Numbered from the stretch's first letter, positions 9,001 to 17,310 are shown. The stretch: DNA of 64,000 nucleotides from Nocardioides sp. QY071 (GCF_029961765.1 NZ_CP124681.1:4340001-4404000), one strand, 5' to 3'. Notes: generated from the letters alone by a model not told the origin. Numbers and translations: made by a program.

Positions 9001-10044
9001 GTCGTTGCGGTGCGTGGCGCGCTGCTCGAGGCCGAGGTCCGCCCGGACCGAGGCGCCGGGGGCGAGCTCGCCCAGGCAGGTGATCCGGATGCCGCCCACC
9101 GCGGCGTTGCTCACGCCGCTCGGCAGGGCCAGCGGGTCGCCCGCGGGCGCGTCGCTCCCCTGCACCCAGCTCCAGGCGCCCGCCGTACGGACGTAGGCGT
9201 CGACGCGGACCGTGTCGCAGCCGGCCGGGAGGTCGACGTCGCCGAAGCCGGTGAAGTCGGTGATCGTGAACGGGTTGCTCGCGTCGAGCGTCGCGGCGCC
9301 GTCCGGCGCAGCCTTCGGCTCCTGGACGGTGAGCCGGTCGACGGCGACGTTGCCGGTGTTGCGGATGCCCACGCCGATTGTCGAGTCCGCGCCCGGCTCG
9401 AAGGGCTGCGTGCCCGGCTGCCAGGTCTTGGTGACGTCAGCGCCCATCGTGATCGGCGCGTCGATGTTCACCGTGGCGCTGCTCTGCTTGGTGTCGGCGT
9501 TGCTCGCCGAGACGCGCGCGGTGTTGACGATGTCGGGGCTGCGGCCCGGCGGGTAGTTGTCGGGGACCTTGAGCGAGACCGAGATCGTGTACGTCGTGCC
9601 GGCCTGCAGGCCCGTGCCGACGGGACCGTCGGTCACCTGGTCGAGGTCGACAGTCAGGGAGGTGCCGGGCACCACCGTGGCCGGCGGCGTCGATCCGCCG
9701 CCGGGCTGCCAGGCCACCGTGCGCGGGACCGTGGCGGCGTTCGGGCTGAACGTGACGTTCTGGATCGGGAACCCGGCCAGCTCGGCGGGCAGCTCGTCGA
9801 CGATCTGCGTGTCGAGGCAGTCGTCCTCGGAGCAGCGCACCTGGATCAGGTAGGTGAACGTCTGCCCCGGCTTCGGCTCGGCCTGGTCGACCGTCTTGTC
9901 GATCTGCAGCGAGTCGGGGGCAGCCACCACCGGTGGCACCACTGCCGTCAGCCCCAGCATCACCATCAGCCCAGCCAGGACCCCGATGCCCCAGCTCCGC
10001 GCAATTCCGCCCAGCACAGGACGCACTTCACCCACGTTGTTCAC
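3094..10044 (-). CDS. Giant cell-wall-anchored adhesin-like protein with DUF11-type and DUF5979 repeats
   Basis: A 2316-residue secreted protein. It has an N-terminal signal sequence (hydrophobic core about residues 17-40, ending PPVVAAP). A long array of DUF11/Ig-like modules follows, recognisable by repeated SLQIDKTVDQAEPKPGQ-type openings and N-T-A-x-V endings. Near 1850-2250 are four DUF5979-like modules (VEIRKDITGPA, LSVTKRVQTEA, VTLEKKVDGDG, LEVIKKVVGDT), each with paired Cys and a TNxY/TNTF ending. The C terminus is a sorting signal: LPNAG at 2282-2286, a hydrophobic helix and a positive tail (RSRRQLG). It probably projects from the wall as a stalk or adhesin. The start is GTG at 10044 with GGAGGGA 4 nt upstream. 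Ligand unknown. Confidence 0.85.
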   Translation of the reverse strand: MNNVGEVRPVLGGIARSWGIGVLAGLMVMLGLTAVVPPVVAAPDSLQIDKTVDQAEPKPGQTFTYLIQVRCSEDDCLDTQIVDELPAELAGFPIQNVTFSPNAATVPRTVAWQPGGGSTPPATVVPGTSLTVDLDQVTDGPVGTGLQAGTTYTISVSLKVPDNYPPGRSPDIVNTARVSASNADTKQSSATVNIDAPITMGADVTKTWQPGTQPFEPGADSTIGVGIRNTGNVAVDRLTVQEPKAAPDGAATLDASNPFTITDFTGFGDVDLPAGCDTVRVDAYVRTAGAWSWVQGSDAPAGDPLALPSGVSNAAVGGIRITCLGELAPGASVRADLGLEQRATHRNDDGDLSTAEHRVDNVATGSAALSGQPTATDNASASYVVRPAIPTVEANKDISPGSITAGQDASATISGTNGAVPVTSLGLQDRDFFTEEITFGGFTAPLSWPADATEATVTYHLLAGGTETVVVTSGQTPADPSGPISGFDIEWTGPIQASESGGASFDIDTTEDATDGAAEVTLTNRVDADVRASNGLTDADNDSDTLRIVDPAITTSLTKTVRPSAAVEPGDSVISSLQANAVAHGDGALVHDIVVEDVVGAGSAEFWDAFDLVSIAPTQVPAGTVLTVEVQDTTGVWHSLVVHGPQAAASVLRLDAAATAAALGSLGLDSGDVQGIRFSFHNEAGFPSNTTVTPNIEFAARGDLRDGGAITPGPDRPTAYVNSATVESDGESAGDTPLHDGDGDTGTGTVVTDDGGPGDGVEIRKTWIDAAVDAQSGDRSTTHLDWNVGIGHTPVVITDGVDPATTPVAETVYDAFDLVRIEPVAASSTPYTSGWYLRYDTITRVSLYDGAGWTDVPAPGGSWLDANRGFKGYVLTDAQRASTVGVRITLAETAADTTARQAAQQPGAAFDPFAPDPGTGVGAGSTDRRFSLVWQVRDQARSDGAFVIEDRDYNTSDQGLVENDAEIAGTPSAGGPEVTDTDADTIQILDPDPGVAVAKAVTPTTQIHVPPVGTAPGDYPTATWTLTGHNGSTARASYVRLTDPAACTDTTLPACQSAADATGARANPFDLGADHLGDPSRPNPFQRFDLTGVAIEASSPAQVDLAASVVWLLRYDAATGDYTAEQTTAAAVNAGITDPGTVVGISVTLQPTNPATSGGTITQDNNLTMTLQTRLRPTLRSTGADQVLRAPDTLDVVNRVFAQSYDPVTSPGVATGDVADAKVVLTGGIVNIAPTKSVSPTLINEPSPDVPVTVTLGADQGTSPRSTLSPQRVVIEDQAGSPDFWNTFRFTGLGAVTLPAGADRVQVDVYDGAQWVLGTPAATAALPAGVANADVQGVRFTFTRADGKLLSATVPAPNWSATARFTVQLRETYRDSGESVEFTGTVPNTQTSWTTRPDGNDSERKDATARVELSHGTRELAVRKLTNDGNRLASVGDNVPFDLTVKNTGTGFLTLTELRDVLPPELLYTGTPAPEFTAAPAGTLSDDVTVTPESGGSVLRFTWPAGGAQMRPGEVFRIRLHLELQPGLGTGQTATNTMTARTEETLTACRNTVAGGPLTGDWGQDAHTCGTSDYVGTVTGPNLYTVKGVRGSLAGATQPGNPTAVCTPNLAATGGSYYRSPCVANSEVDGTDDWVLHSINAGTVNIDEMTVFDQLPVRGDRQLVSGGQRGSAYRPQLVADSLQVSAPAGTTRTVEVTTSAGVCVGTWTDLATQPVCQQNGESWSVADASTDWSKVTGIRVHLDFRTTTAGSLRAGQAVDVTFSTLNVLASDADPSGVERDVPGADLVAWNQHGIKFKYTGVTAFRQIAPNRVGVHLRTGSVEIRKDITGPAAGYAPDRVKVDVACEAGGVALDLGAGAELTLTRAGDWRAVVDGVPVSANGSSCTFTEQGAVGEFGETSRSGTPVTIPVTDVTGTATITNDYRYTGLSVTKRVQTEATGTAFGPFTFTLRCTSITGKDVTFDGSGTTELEFTLRDGETFTAPADTIPVGAACVVTETDRYFADHIVVTGGDVVDNGDGSATVTPGTEPAEVEVTNAYDAGTVTLEKKVDGDGAARWGTGTFTFQVRCTYRGQTPYHETVRLAAGGTRTIGPFAIGTSCSVSETGTGGATSTGLAPADGTVVVPAPDQQGGLSHVTVSATNTFRLTSLEVIKKVVGDTSAGGAKGPFRVALACTWLVDGQRVAFDVPGGATRQLTRGNGYRASYEELPSSAACTLTETKDGGATSTTMTANVAGLSSTSKKATIAVDLTPTTGPGQASVRVVNTFDAVAGEEVGHGGGPGGGLPNAGAPYRPWHVALGLLLLLAGLGALLRSRRQLG

Positions 10045-10047
10045 GCT

Positions 10048-10063
10048 CCCTCCACGAGGAGGG
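10048..10063 (-). promoter_or_regulatory. Hairpin sequestering the Shine-Dalgarno of the giant surface-protein gene
   Basis: In the mRNA sense the sequence is CCCTCC-TCGT-GGAGGG, a perfect 6-bp GC-rich stem with a 4-nt loop. The 3' arm GGAGGG is the ribosome-binding site, 4 nt before the GTG start. When folded, the stem would hide the ribosome-binding site completely, which suggests translational control. Pairing is seen directly; function is inferred. Confidence 0.5.
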
Positions 10064-10162
10064 TAGGAAGAAGAACCGAAGTTTTGCGCAGGGTTTGCCG
10101 AAAGAGTTGGCTAGATCACGCCGAACGTTCTCAGATCCGGCAACAAACGGGATGAACCACCT
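10064..10162 (-). promoter_or_regulatory. Probable promoter region between map and the surface-protein gene
   Basis: A 99-bp gap that is less GC-rich than its surroundings. In the minus sense it holds the palindrome GAACGTTC and three TTCGG words spaced 23 and 22 bp apart, which could be regulator sites. No clear -35/-10 pair was found. The gap separates housekeeping map from an accessory surface gene, so a separate promoter is expected here. Confidence 0.3.
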
Positions 10163-11002
10163 TCACTCGCCCCCGAAGGGGACGCCGAGGGCCTCCAGGC
10201 GGGCCCGCCCGCCGTCCTCGGCCGTCAGCACCCATAACCCGTTCTCGGTGAGGGCGAAGGTGTGCTCGTAGTGCGCGGCCCAGCTGCCGTCGGTGGTGAC
10301 GACGGTCCAGTCGTCGGCGGCGACGTCGCTGTCGTGGGTGCCGAGCGTGATCATCGGCTCGACGGCCAGCGCGGTGCCCTGGCGCAGACGCGGACCGCGT
10401 CCGGGGCGTCCCTCGTTGGGGACATCGGGCTCCATGTGCATGGCGGTGCCGATGCCGTGGCCGGTGTAGCCGTCGACGATGCCGTAGTCCCCCTGGCTGC
10501 GGACGTACGACGCCACGGCGTGCGAGATGTCACCGACCCGGCCACCGGCGCGCGCCGCGGCCAGGCCGCGCCACAGGGACTCCTCGGTGACCCGCATCAG
10601 CTCGGCGACCTCCTCGCGCACGGCACCGACCGCGACGGTGATCGCGGCGTCGCCGTGCCAGCCCTGGCCGGAGTCGTCGAAGACGATCGCGCCGCAGTCG
10701 ATCGAGATCGCGTCGCCCTCGGCGAGCACCCGGGGCCCGGGGATGCCGTGGACGACCTCGTCGTTGACCGAGGCGCAGATGCTGGCGGGGAACGGCGGCT
10801 CGCCGTACCCGAGGAAGGACGGGACGGCGCCCTGCTCGCGGATGCTCTGCTCGGCGAGTGCGTCGAGCTCGGCGGTGGTGACGCCGGGCCGGACCGCGTC
10901 ACGCAGACGCGCGAGCGTGCGGCCGACAACGAGGCCGGCCGCACGCATCACGCGTACCTGCTCCGGCGTCTTGATCTCGATCCGGTGCTGGTCGAAGAAC
11001 AA
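10163..11002 (-). CDS. map: Methionine aminopeptidase, type I
   Basis: A 279-residue metalloprotease that removes the initiator methionine from new proteins. All five metal ligands are visible in order: Asp in SIDCGAIVFD, Asp in HGDAAIT, His in GYTGHGIG, Glu in EPMITL and Glu in YEHTFAL. The substrate-contact motif IPGPRVL is also present. The likely start is TTG at 11002, 9 nt after the adk stop; it gives the N-terminal RIEIKTPEQ expected for the family, but no good ribosome-binding site is seen. It is the last gene of the secY-adk-map tail of the spc block, so it is probably translated from the ribosomal-protein transcript. Confidence 0.95.
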   Translation of the reverse strand: MFFDQHRIEIKTPEQVRVMRAAGLVVGRTLARLRDAVRPGVTTAELDALAEQSIREQGAVPSFLGYGEPPFPASICASVNDEVVHGIPGPRVLAEGDAISIDCGAIVFDDSGQGWHGDAAITVAVGAVREEVAELMRVTEESLWRGLAAARAGGRVGDISHAVASYVRSQGDYGIVDGYTGHGIGTAMHMEPDVPNEGRPGRGPRLRQGTALAVEPMITLGTHDSDVAADDWTVVTTDGSWAAHYEHTFALTENGLWVLTAEDGGRARLEALGVPFGGE

Positions 11003-11011
11003 GTCGGGAGA

Positions 11012-11587
11012 TCAGCTCTGCGGGATGTCGTCGAGCGCGTCGAAGATCCGCTGCTGGACGTCGTCGATCTCGCCCATGCCGTCGACCGAGACGACCAGCC
11101 CGCGCTCGGCGTAGACCGCGATGAGCGGCTCGGTCTCCTCGGCGTAGACCTCGAGGCGGCGCCGGATGACGTCCTCGGTGTCGTCGGCGCGACCCTCGAT
11201 CTCGGCCCGCTTGAGCAGGCGACCGACGACGGCCTCCTGGTCAACGGTCAGGCAGAGCACGGCGTCGAGCCGGTGCCCGGTCGCGTCGATCATGCTGTCG
11301 AGCTCGGTGACCTGCGCCAGCGTGCGCGGGTAGCCGTCGAGCAGGAAGCCCTTCTCGGCGTCCGGCTCGGCGATCCGGTCGCGCACCATGTTGTTGGTGA
11401 CCTCGTCGGGCACGTACTCGCCGGCGTCCATGTAGCGCTTCGCCTCGATACCGAGCGGGGTGCCCTGGCCGACGTTCGCGCGGAAGATGTCGCCGGTGGA
11501 GATGGCCGGGACGCCGAAGTGGTCGGCGACGGCCTTCGCCTGGGTGCCCTTGCCGGCACCCGGAGGGCCCATGATCAGAAGCCTCAA
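11012..11587 (-). CDS. adk: Adenylate kinase
   Basis: A 191-residue nucleoside monophosphate kinase catalysing ATP + AMP = 2 ADP. The P-loop GPPGAGKGT is at residues 7-15, the AMP-site motif STGDIFR follows, and DGYPRT is the conserved NMP/LID hinge. The protein is the short form without the long zinc-type LID, as usual in actinobacteria. The start is a TTG whose last two bases overlap the TGA stop of secY (TTGA), giving [10 protein letters not shown]; this implies translational coupling to secY. The secY-adk-map order is standard. Confidence 0.95.
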   Translation of the reverse strand: MRLLIMGPPGAGKGTQAKAVADHFGVPAISTGDIFRANVGQGTPLGIEAKRYMDAGEYVPDEVTNNMVRDRIAEPDAEKGFLLDGYPRTLAQVTELDSMIDATGHRLDAVLCLTVDQEAVVGRLLKRAEIEGRADDTEDVIRRRLEVYAEETEPLIAVYAERGLVVSVDGMGEIDDVQQRIFDALDDIPQS

Positions 11588-12897
11588 CGCAGGAATCCTT
11601 CGTAGTTGCGCTGCTGGAGCTGGCTCTCGATCTGCTTCACCGTGTCGAGCGCGACGCCGACCATGATCAGGATGGACGTGCCACCGAACGGGAAGTTCTG
11701 GTTGGCATTGATCAGCACGAACGCGATCAGCGGTACGAGCGAGATCAGACCCAGGTAGAGAGCGCCCGGCAACGTGATGCGGGACAGGACGTAGGACAGG
11801 TAGTCCTGGGTCGGCTTGCCCGCCCGGATCCCGGGGATGAAGCCGCCGTACTTCTTCATGTTGTCGGCCACCTCTTGCGGGTTGAAGGTGATCGACACGT
11901 AGAAGTAGGTGAAGAAGATGATCAACAGGAAGTAGGCCGCCATGTGCACCGGGTGGCCCTGGTCGACGAGGTACTCGTTGACCCACCGGATGAACCTGTT
12001 GGGGTTCTCCTGGTTGAACTGGACCGCCATCGCCGGCAGGTAGAGCAGCGACGAGGCGAAGATGACCGGGATGATGCCGGCCTGGTTGACCTTGAGCGGG
12101 ATGTACGTCGAGCTGCCGCCGAACATCTTGCGGCCCACCATGCGGCGGGCGTACTGCACCGGGATCCGGCGCTGCGCCTGCTCGATGAAGATGACCGCGG
12201 CCACGAGGACGAGGCCGATGATGACGACGATGCCGAAGGTCCACCAACCCTGGCTGATCTTGACCTGCCACAGGGCGATCGGGAAGGTCGCGACGACCTG
12301 GGTGAAGATCAGGATGGACATGCCGTTGCCGACGCCGCGCTCGGTGATGAGCTCACCGAGCCACATGATGACGGCGGTGCCGGCCGTCATGGTCACGACC
12401 ATGACGAGGAAGGTCTTGGTGTCGTTGCTGTGCAGCAACGGGTACTGCGTGCTGTCACAGCCCTGCAGCAGGTTGCCGGAGCGCGCGAGCGCGACGATGC
12501 CGGTGGCCTGCAGGAGCGCGAGGCCCAGCGTGAGGTAGCGCGTGTACTGCGTGATCTTCGTCTGGCCGGCCTGCCCCTCCTTCTTGAGGGCCTCGAGTCG
12601 CGGGATCACCACGACGAGCAGCTGCAGGATGATGCTCGCGGTGATGTACGGCATGATGCCGAGCGCGAAGATCGTCAGCTGGAGGAGAGCTCCACCGGAG
12701 AACAGGTTGACCAGGCTGTAGAGACTGGCGTTGCTGCCTTCCTCGACCACCTTGATGCACTTCTCCACGTTGGAGACATGCACGCCAGGTGCCGGGATCT
12801 GCGACCCGGCCCTGAAGATGACGATGATCAACAGGACGAACAGCAGCTTGCGCCGCAGGTCCGGGGTCCGGAAGGCGTTCACGAACGCGGTGAGCAC
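11584..12897 (-). CDS. secY: Protein translocase subunit SecY
   Basis: A 437-residue, ten-helix channel protein of the SecYEG translocon in the cytoplasmic membrane. It shows the N-terminal family sequence ([12 protein letters not shown]), the plug-region motif [22 protein letters not shown] and the cytoplasmic loop ending [19 protein letters not shown]. The GTG start at 12897 is preceded by AGAGGAC. It lies 172 bp downstream of rplO, separated by a large hairpin, so it may have its own promoter. The 3' end overlaps adk. Confidence 0.97.
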   Translation of the reverse strand: MLTAFVNAFRTPDLRRKLLFVLLIIVIFRAGSQIPAPGVHVSNVEKCIKVVEEGSNASLYSLVNLFSGGALLQLTIFALGIMPYITASIILQLLVVVIPRLEALKKEGQAGQTKITQYTRYLTLGLALLQATGIVALARSGNLLQGCDSTQYPLLHSNDTKTFLVMVVTMTAGTAVIMWLGELITERGVGNGMSILIFTQVVATFPIALWQVKISQGWWTFGIVVIIGLVLVAAVIFIEQAQRRIPVQYARRMVGRKMFGGSSTYIPLKVNQAGIIPVIFASSLLYLPAMAVQFNQENPNRFIRWVNEYLVDQGHPVHMAAYFLLIIFFTYFYVSITFNPQEVADNMKKYGGFIPGIRAGKPTQDYLSYVLSRITLPGALYLGLISLVPLIAFVLINANQNFPFGGTSILIMVGVALDTVKQIESQLQQRNYEGFLR

Positions 12898-13012
12898 GCG
12901 GGTCCTCTTCTCTCATCGCTGGCCTTGTGGCCAGCGGGAAGCCTAACAGGGGGCACACAGCCGCCTGACGGGGTACGCCGAGCCTGCCGAGGAGCAGGTG
13001 CGGAGATGACAC

Positions 13013-13060
13013 GAGGGGCGCGGCGGGACCCGGGCAACACCCGGGGCCGACGCGCCCCTC
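13013..13060 (-). terminator. Large GC-rich hairpin between rplO and secY
   Basis: The outer arms GAGGGGCGCG (13013-13022) and CGCGCCCCTC (13051-13060) are perfectly complementary, and an inner CCCGGG/CCCGGG stem extends the structure. It starts about 10 nt after the rplO stop. There is no T-run, so it may be a U-less terminator, an attenuator or a processing/stability element that separates ribosomal-protein from secY-adk-map expression. Confidence 0.55.
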
Positions 13061-13069
13061 GCAGCGCCG

Positions 13070-13510
13070 TCACAGGACCGTGATGGTCCCGCCGGCGCCC
13101 TCGATCTTCTCCTTGGCCGACGCCGAGAACGCGTTCGCGCTCACCGACACCTTGACCGTCAGGTCACCCTGGCCGAGCACCTTGACGAGCTCGCCCTTGC
13201 GGACGGCGCCCTTGGCGACCAGCGTCTCCGGGGTGACGTCGCCGCCCTCGGGGAACAGCGCGCTGATCCGGTCGAGGTTGACGACCTGGAAGGTCACCTT
13301 GAAGGGGTTCTTGAAGCCCTTGAGCTTCGGGAGCCGCATGTGCAGCGGCATCTGGCCACCCTCGAACGCGACCGGGACCTGGTAGCGGGCCTTGGTGCCC
13401 TTCGTACCACGACCGGCGGTCTTGCCCTTGGAGCCCTCACCACGACCCACGCGGGTCTTGGCGGTCTTGGCGCCCGGCGCGGGGCGCAGGTGGTGCAGCT
13501 TGAGCGTCAT
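13070..13510 (-). CDS. rplO: 50S ribosomal protein L15
   Basis: A 146-residue large-subunit assembly protein. The N-terminal basic extension ([20 protein letters not shown], then a G/K-rich stretch) and the C-terminal globular part ending [10 protein letters not shown] are typical. I prefer ATG at 13510 (MTLKLHH) with GGAGG upstream. An in-frame GTG at 13516 that overlaps the rpmD stop would add two residues. It is the last ribosomal gene of the block before secY. Confidence 0.95.
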   Translation of the reverse strand: MTLKLHHLRPAPGAKTAKTRVGRGEGSKGKTAGRGTKGTKARYQVPVAFEGGQMPLHMRLPKLKGFKNPFKVTFQVVNLDRISALFPEGGDVTPETLVAKGAVRKGELVKVLGQGDLTVKVSVSANAFSASAKEKIEGAGGTITVL

Positions 13511-13512
13511 TG

Positions 13513-13701
13513 TCACTCGCCTCCGACGACCTCGACCGTCACCATGTGACGGACGGTGTGGACCATGCCCCGGATCTCGGGACGGTCCTCCTTGATCACG
13601 ACGTCGCCGATCCGCTTGAGGCCGAGGCTGCGCAGCGTCTCACGCTGGTTGGCCTTGGCACCGATCTTCGACTTGGTCTGCTGGACCTTCAGCTGTGCCA
13701 T
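13513..13701 (-). CDS. rpmD: 50S ribosomal protein L30
   Basis: A 62-residue large-subunit protein. The sequence has the family core [20 protein letters not shown], the motif LGLKRIGD and the C-terminal [10 protein letters not shown]. The start ATG shares one base with the rpsE stop (TGATG), so translation is coupled. It lies in the standard spc order rplR-rpsE-rpmD-rplO. Confidence 0.96.
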   Translation of the reverse strand: MAQLKVQQTKSKIGAKANQRETLRSLGLKRIGDVVIKEDRPEIRGMVHTVRHMVTVEVVGGE

Positions 13702-14345
13702 CAGATGGACACCGCCTCAGGGGCCGACGCCTTGGCGGCGGCCGCAGCGGCCTCGCCCTCGGCCTTGGCCTTGAGCAGCGCCGCCGGGGCGACGTGCTCG
13801 ACGGGCAGACCACGACGCGCGGCCACCGACTCGGGCTGCTCCAGCATCTGGAGCGCCGCGACGGTCGCGTGCACGATGTTGATCTGGTTGGACGAGCCCA
13901 GCGACTTGCTGAGCACGTCATGGATGCCGGCGCACTCGAGAACCGCACGCACCGGGCCACCCGCGATCACACCGGTGCCGGGAGCGGCCGGGCGCAGGAA
14001 CACCACGCCGGCGGCCTTCTCGCCCTGGACCGGGTGCGGGATGGTGCCCTGGACGCGGGGGACGCGGAAGAAGTTCTTCTTCGCCTCCTCGACGCCCTTG
14101 GCGATCGCCGCGGGAACTTCCTTGGCCTTGCCGTAGCCGACGCCCACCAGGCCGTCGCCGTCACCGACGATCACCAGGGCGGTGAAGCTGAAGCGTCGAC
14201 CACCCTTCACGACCTTGGCGACGCGGTTGATCGCGACGACACGCTCGACGTACTGGCTCTTCTCGGCGCCACCGCGACCGCCGTCACGGCCACCACGGCC
14301 GCCACGGTCGCCGCCCGAACGCTGTCCGCGCTGGGGTCCGCTCAT
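13701..14345 (-). CDS. rpsE: 30S ribosomal protein S5
   Basis: A 214-residue small-subunit protein involved in decoding fidelity and mRNA unwinding. The double-stranded-RNA-binding-like S5 domain begins at about residue 30 ([20 protein letters not shown]); the C-terminal domain contains IKTHAT-equivalent [13 protein letters not shown]. It carries a Gly/Arg-rich N-terminal extension ([16 protein letters not shown]) and an Ala/Glu-rich tail, both common in actinobacteria. It follows rplR by 25 nt. Confidence 0.97.
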   Translation of the reverse strand: MSGPQRGQRSGGDRGGRGGRDGGRGGAEKSQYVERVVAINRVAKVVKGGRRFSFTALVIVGDGDGLVGVGYGKAKEVPAAIAKGVEEAKKNFFRVPRVQGTIPHPVQGEKAAGVVFLRPAAPGTGVIAGGPVRAVLECAGIHDVLSKSLGSSNQINIVHATVAALQMLEQPESVAARRGLPVEHVAPAALLKAKAEGEAAAAAAKASAPEAVSI

Positions 14346-14370
14346 GATCTCTCCTCAGTCCTGTTCGCGG

Positions 14371-14754
14371 TCAGAAGGTCAGGCCGCCCTCGCGGGCGCC
14401 ATCTGCCAGGGCCGCGATGCGACCGTGATACTTGTTGCCCGACCGGTCGAAGACGACCGACTCGACGCCCTGCTCCTTGGCGCGGGCGGCAACGAGCTCG
14501 CCGACCTTCTTCGCCTTGGCGGTCTTGTCGCCGTCGAAGGCGCGCAGGTCGCCCTCGAGGGTCGAGGCCGACACGAGGGTCTTGCCGACGAGGTCGTCGA
14601 CGACCTGCGCGGTGATGTGCTTGCTCGACCGGGTGACCACCAGGCGCGGACGCTCGGAGGTACCGGAGATCTTCTTGCGACCGCGGATCTGGCGGCGCAG
14701 CTTGGAGCTGGCGCGAGCCGAGAGGTTCCGCTGGTGCTTGAGGGTGATCGCCAT
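14371..14754 (-). CDS. rplR: 50S ribosomal protein L18
   Basis: A 127-residue 5S-rRNA-binding protein of the central protuberance. It shows [15 protein letters not shown] near the N terminus and the C-terminal [22 protein letters not shown] at 14754 gives the usual [10 protein letters not shown] start. An in-frame GTG at 14760 that overlaps the rplF stop is possible but would only add two residues. Confidence 0.96.
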   Translation of the reverse strand: MAITLKHQRNLSARASSKLRRQIRGRKKISGTSERPRLVVTRSSKHITAQVVDDLVGKTLVSASTLEGDLRAFDGDKTAKAKKVGELVAARAKEQGVESVVFDRSGNKYHGRIAALADGAREGGLTF

Positions 14755-14756
14755 GG

Positions 14757-15296
14757 TCACTTACCAGCCTTTCCGACCTTGCGACGGACATGCTCGCCGG
14801 CGTACCGAACGCCCTTGCCCTTGTACGGCTCGGGCTTGCGAAGCTTGCGGATGTTGGCGGCGACCTCGCCGACCAGCTGCTTGTCGATGCCGAGGACTCC
14901 GAGCTTCGTCGGGCCCTCCACCGTGAAGGTGATGCCCTCGGGAGCGTCGAAGATGATCGGGTGCGAGTAGCCGAGCTGGAACTCCAGCTGGGTCGGGCCC
15001 TTGGACAGGACGCGGTAGCCCACGCCCACGATCTCGAGCTTCTTCTCGTAGCCCTCGGTGACACCGACGACCATGTTGTTGATGAGCGTCCGGGACAGGC
15101 CGTGGTAGGCCTTGGACAGGCGCTCGTCGTCGGGACGCTTGACGTCGAGGACGCCATCGCCCTTCTCGACCGTGATCGGAGCGACCACGGTGTGGCTCAG
15201 GGTGCCCTTGGGGCCCTTCACCGTGACGACGGGGCCGTCCAGCTGGACGTCGACGCCCGCGGGGACCGGGACGGGGAGCTTGCCGATGCGCGACAT
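14757..15296 (-). CDS. rplF: 50S ribosomal protein L6
   Basis: A 179-residue large-subunit protein near the factor-binding site. The start [12 protein letters not shown] and the C-terminal signature [14 protein letters not shown] are diagnostic. Two homologous L6 folds are expected at about 1-80 and 85-170. ATG at 15296 was chosen over upstream in-frame codons because it gives the universal N terminus. It follows rpsH by 22 nt. Confidence 0.97.
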   Translation of the reverse strand: MSRIGKLPVPVPAGVDVQLDGPVVTVKGPKGTLSHTVVAPITVEKGDGVLDVKRPDDERLSKAYHGLSRTLINNMVVGVTEGYEKKLEIVGVGYRVLSKGPTQLEFQLGYSHPIIFDAPEGITFTVEGPTKLGVLGIDKQLVGEVAANIRKLRKPEPYKGKGVRYAGEHVRRKVGKAGK

Positions 15297-15318
15297 GTTC
15301 TTCTCTCTCCTTCCCTTG

Positions 15319-15723
15319 TCACCAGACGTAGGCGAGGACTTCCCCACCCACGCCCTTCTGGTTGGCCTGGCGGTCGGTCAGCAGACCCTGGCTGGTCGAG
15401 ATGATCGCCACGCCCAGGCCGCCGAGAACCCTCGGCAGACCGGTGTGCTTGGCGTACACCCGCAGACCGGGCTTGCTGATGCGGCGCACACCGGCGAGCG
15501 AGCGCTCACGGTTGCGGCCGTACTTGAGGGTCACGGTCAGCAGCTTGCCGACGCCGTTCTCGTTGTCGGCGACCGCGTAGGAGGTGATGTAACCCTCCTG
15601 CTTGAGGATCTCCGCGACGCCTTCCTTGAGCTTGCTGTACGGCATGGTCACCGCGTCGTGGTACGCCTGGTTGGCGTTGCGCAGACGCGTGAGCATGTCT
15701 GCGATCGGGTCAGTCATCGTCAT
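15319..15723 (-). CDS. rpsH: 30S ribosomal protein S8
   Basis: A 134-residue protein that binds 16S rRNA helix 21 and, in E. coli, represses the spc operon. It shows [13 protein letters not shown] at the N terminus and the C-terminal motif [12 protein letters not shown] with GGEVLAYVW. Two adjacent in-frame ATGs (15723 and 15717) are possible starts. It follows rpsN by 65 nt. Confidence 0.97.
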   Translation of the reverse strand: MTMTDPIADMLTRLRNANQAYHDAVTMPYSKLKEGVAEILKQEGYITSYAVADNENGVGKLLTVTLKYGRNRERSLAGVRRISKPGLRVYAKHTGLPRVLGGLGVAIISTSQGLLTDRQANQKGVGGEVLAYVW

Positions 15724-15788
15724 GATGTGTGTTCTTTCTGCTGTGGTTTCCCTCCGCGCACGGCAGAGGGACCTTCAACGGTTGGGTG

Positions 15789-15974
15789 TTACCAGCTCGA
15801 CTTGGTGACGCCGGGCAGCTCGCCGCGGTGGGCCATCTCCCGCAGGCAGATCCGGCACAGGCCGAACTTGCGGTAGACCGCCTTGGGCCGGCCGCACCGC
15901 TGGCAGCGGGTGTAGCCGCGCACCGCGAACTTGGGCTTGCGGGCCGCCTTGACCTTGAGCGCAGTCTTCGCCAT
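15789..15974 (-). CDS. rpsN: 30S ribosomal protein S14, zinc-binding type Z
   Basis: A 61-residue S14 of the short zinc type. The zinc ribbon is formed by CQRC (about residues 24-27) and CRIC (about 40-43); the C terminus [10 protein letters not shown] is conserved. Many actinobacteria carry a second, zinc-free S14 elsewhere for zinc starvation. It lies 1 nt after rplE in the spc order. Confidence 0.97.
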
Positions 15975-15975
15975 G

Positions 15976-16545
15976 TCAGTTCTCCTTGAACGGGAAACCG
16001 AGCTGCTTCAGCAGCGCGCGCCCCTGCTCGTCGTTGGTCGCCGTGGTGACGATGGTGATGTCCATGCCCCGCTGGCGGTCGACCTTGTCCTGGTCGATCT
16101 CGTGGAACATGACCTGCTCGGTCAGGCCGAACGTGTAGTTGCCGCGGCCGTCGAACTGCTTCGGCGACAGGCCACGGAAGTCACGGATGCGCGGGAGGGC
16201 GAGCGCCAGCAGGCGGTCGAGGAACTCCCACATCCGGTCGCCCCGCAGGGTGACGTGCGTGCCGATCGGCATGCCCTCGCGCAGCTTGAACTGGGCGATG
16301 GACTTGCGCGCCTTGGTCACGGCCGGCTTCTGGCCCGTGATCGCGGTGAGGTCGCGGATCGCGCCCTCGATCAGCTTCGAGTCGCGGGCGGCCTCGCCGA
16401 CACCCATGTTGACCACGATCTTCACCAGACCGGGGACCTGCATGACGTTGGCGATCTCGAACTCGTCCTTGAGCGCCGGGAGGATCTCCTCGCGGTACTT
16501 GGTCTTGAGCCGAGGGGTGACCTTCTCGATGGTGGTCTCGCTCAT
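15976..16545 (-). CDS. rplE: 50S ribosomal protein L5
   Basis: A 189-residue 5S-rRNA-binding protein that contacts the P-site tRNA. Conserved segments include [36 protein letters not shown], the [12 protein letters not shown] helix and the C-terminal [19 protein letters not shown]. It is one nucleotide from rplX upstream and rpsN downstream. Confidence 0.97.
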
Positions 16546-16546
16546 C

Positions 16547-16942
16547 TCAGATCTCCTTCCCGGTCTTGCGGGAGATGCGCACGCTGCGCGTCGAGGGGTA
16601 CTCGGAACCGTCGGGGCGACGCTTGGTCACGTCGACCCGCTTGTAGCCGACCTTGGTGACGCCGTCACCCTCGACCAGCATCACGTTGGACACGTGGATG
16701 GGGGCCTCGGTGGTGATGATGCCGCCGGTGTTGCCGGCGCGCCCACCCTGGTCGACGACCTTGGTGTGCTTCTTGATCCGGTTGACACCCTCGACGATCA
16801 CGCGCTCCTCCTCACGGAGGACCTTGATGATCTTGCCCTCGGCGCCCTTGTCCTTGCCGGCGATGACCTTGACGGTGTCGCCCTTCTTGACGCGCAGGTT
16901 GGGCTTCTTGCGAACCTGCTCGGACTTCTTGCGGGCAGCCAT
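16547..16942 (-). CDS. rplX: 50S ribosomal protein L24
   Basis: A 131-residue assembly-initiator protein that binds the 5' end of 23S rRNA. The KOW motif is seen in [32 protein letters not shown] and the C-terminal [10 protein letters not shown] follow. The ATG at 16942 overlaps the rplN stop by one base (TGATG). It is slightly longer than the about 105-residue bacterial norm because of a Lys-rich N-terminal extension. Confidence 0.96.
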   Translation of the reverse strand: MAARKKSEQVRKKPNLRVKKGDTVKVIAGKDKGAEGKIIKVLREEERVIVEGVNRIKKHTKVVDQGGRAGNTGGIITTEAPIHVSNVMLVEGDGVTKVGYKRVDVTKRRPDGSEYPSTRSVRISRKTGKEI

Positions 16943-17310
16943 CACAGCACCTCCGGAGCCAGCGAGATGATCTTCATGAACTTCTTCTCACGCAGCTCGC
17001 GGCCGACGGGGCCGAAGATGCGGGTACCGCGGGGCTCGCCGTCGTTCTTGAGGATCACCGCCGCGTTCTCGTCGAAGCGGATGTACGAACCGTCGGGGCG
17101 GCGGCGCTCCTTGACGGTGCGCACGACGACGGCCTTGACGACCTCGCCCTTCTTGACGTTGCCACCGGGAATGGCGTCCTTGACAGTGGCGACGATGACG
17201 TCACCGATCCCGGCGTAGCGACGACCGGAGCCGCCGAGCACGCGGATGCAAAGGATCTCCTTGGCACCGGTGTTGTCGGCGACCTTGAGTCGCGACTCCT
17301 GCTGAATCAT
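16942..17310 (-). CDS. rplN: 50S ribosomal protein L14
   Basis: A 122-residue protein at the subunit interface. It starts [19 protein letters not shown] and contains the signature [18 protein letters not shown] and [14 protein letters not shown]. Length is exactly typical. It is the first gene of the classical spc operon, 65 nt after rpsQ with no clear terminator, so readthrough from the S10 block is likely. Confidence 0.98.
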   Translation of the reverse strand: MIQQESRLKVADNTGAKEILCIRVLGGSGRRYAGIGDVIVATVKDAIPGGNVKKGEVVKAVVVRTVKERRRPDGSYIRFDENAAVILKNDGEPRGTRIFGPVGRELREKKFMKIISLAPEVL

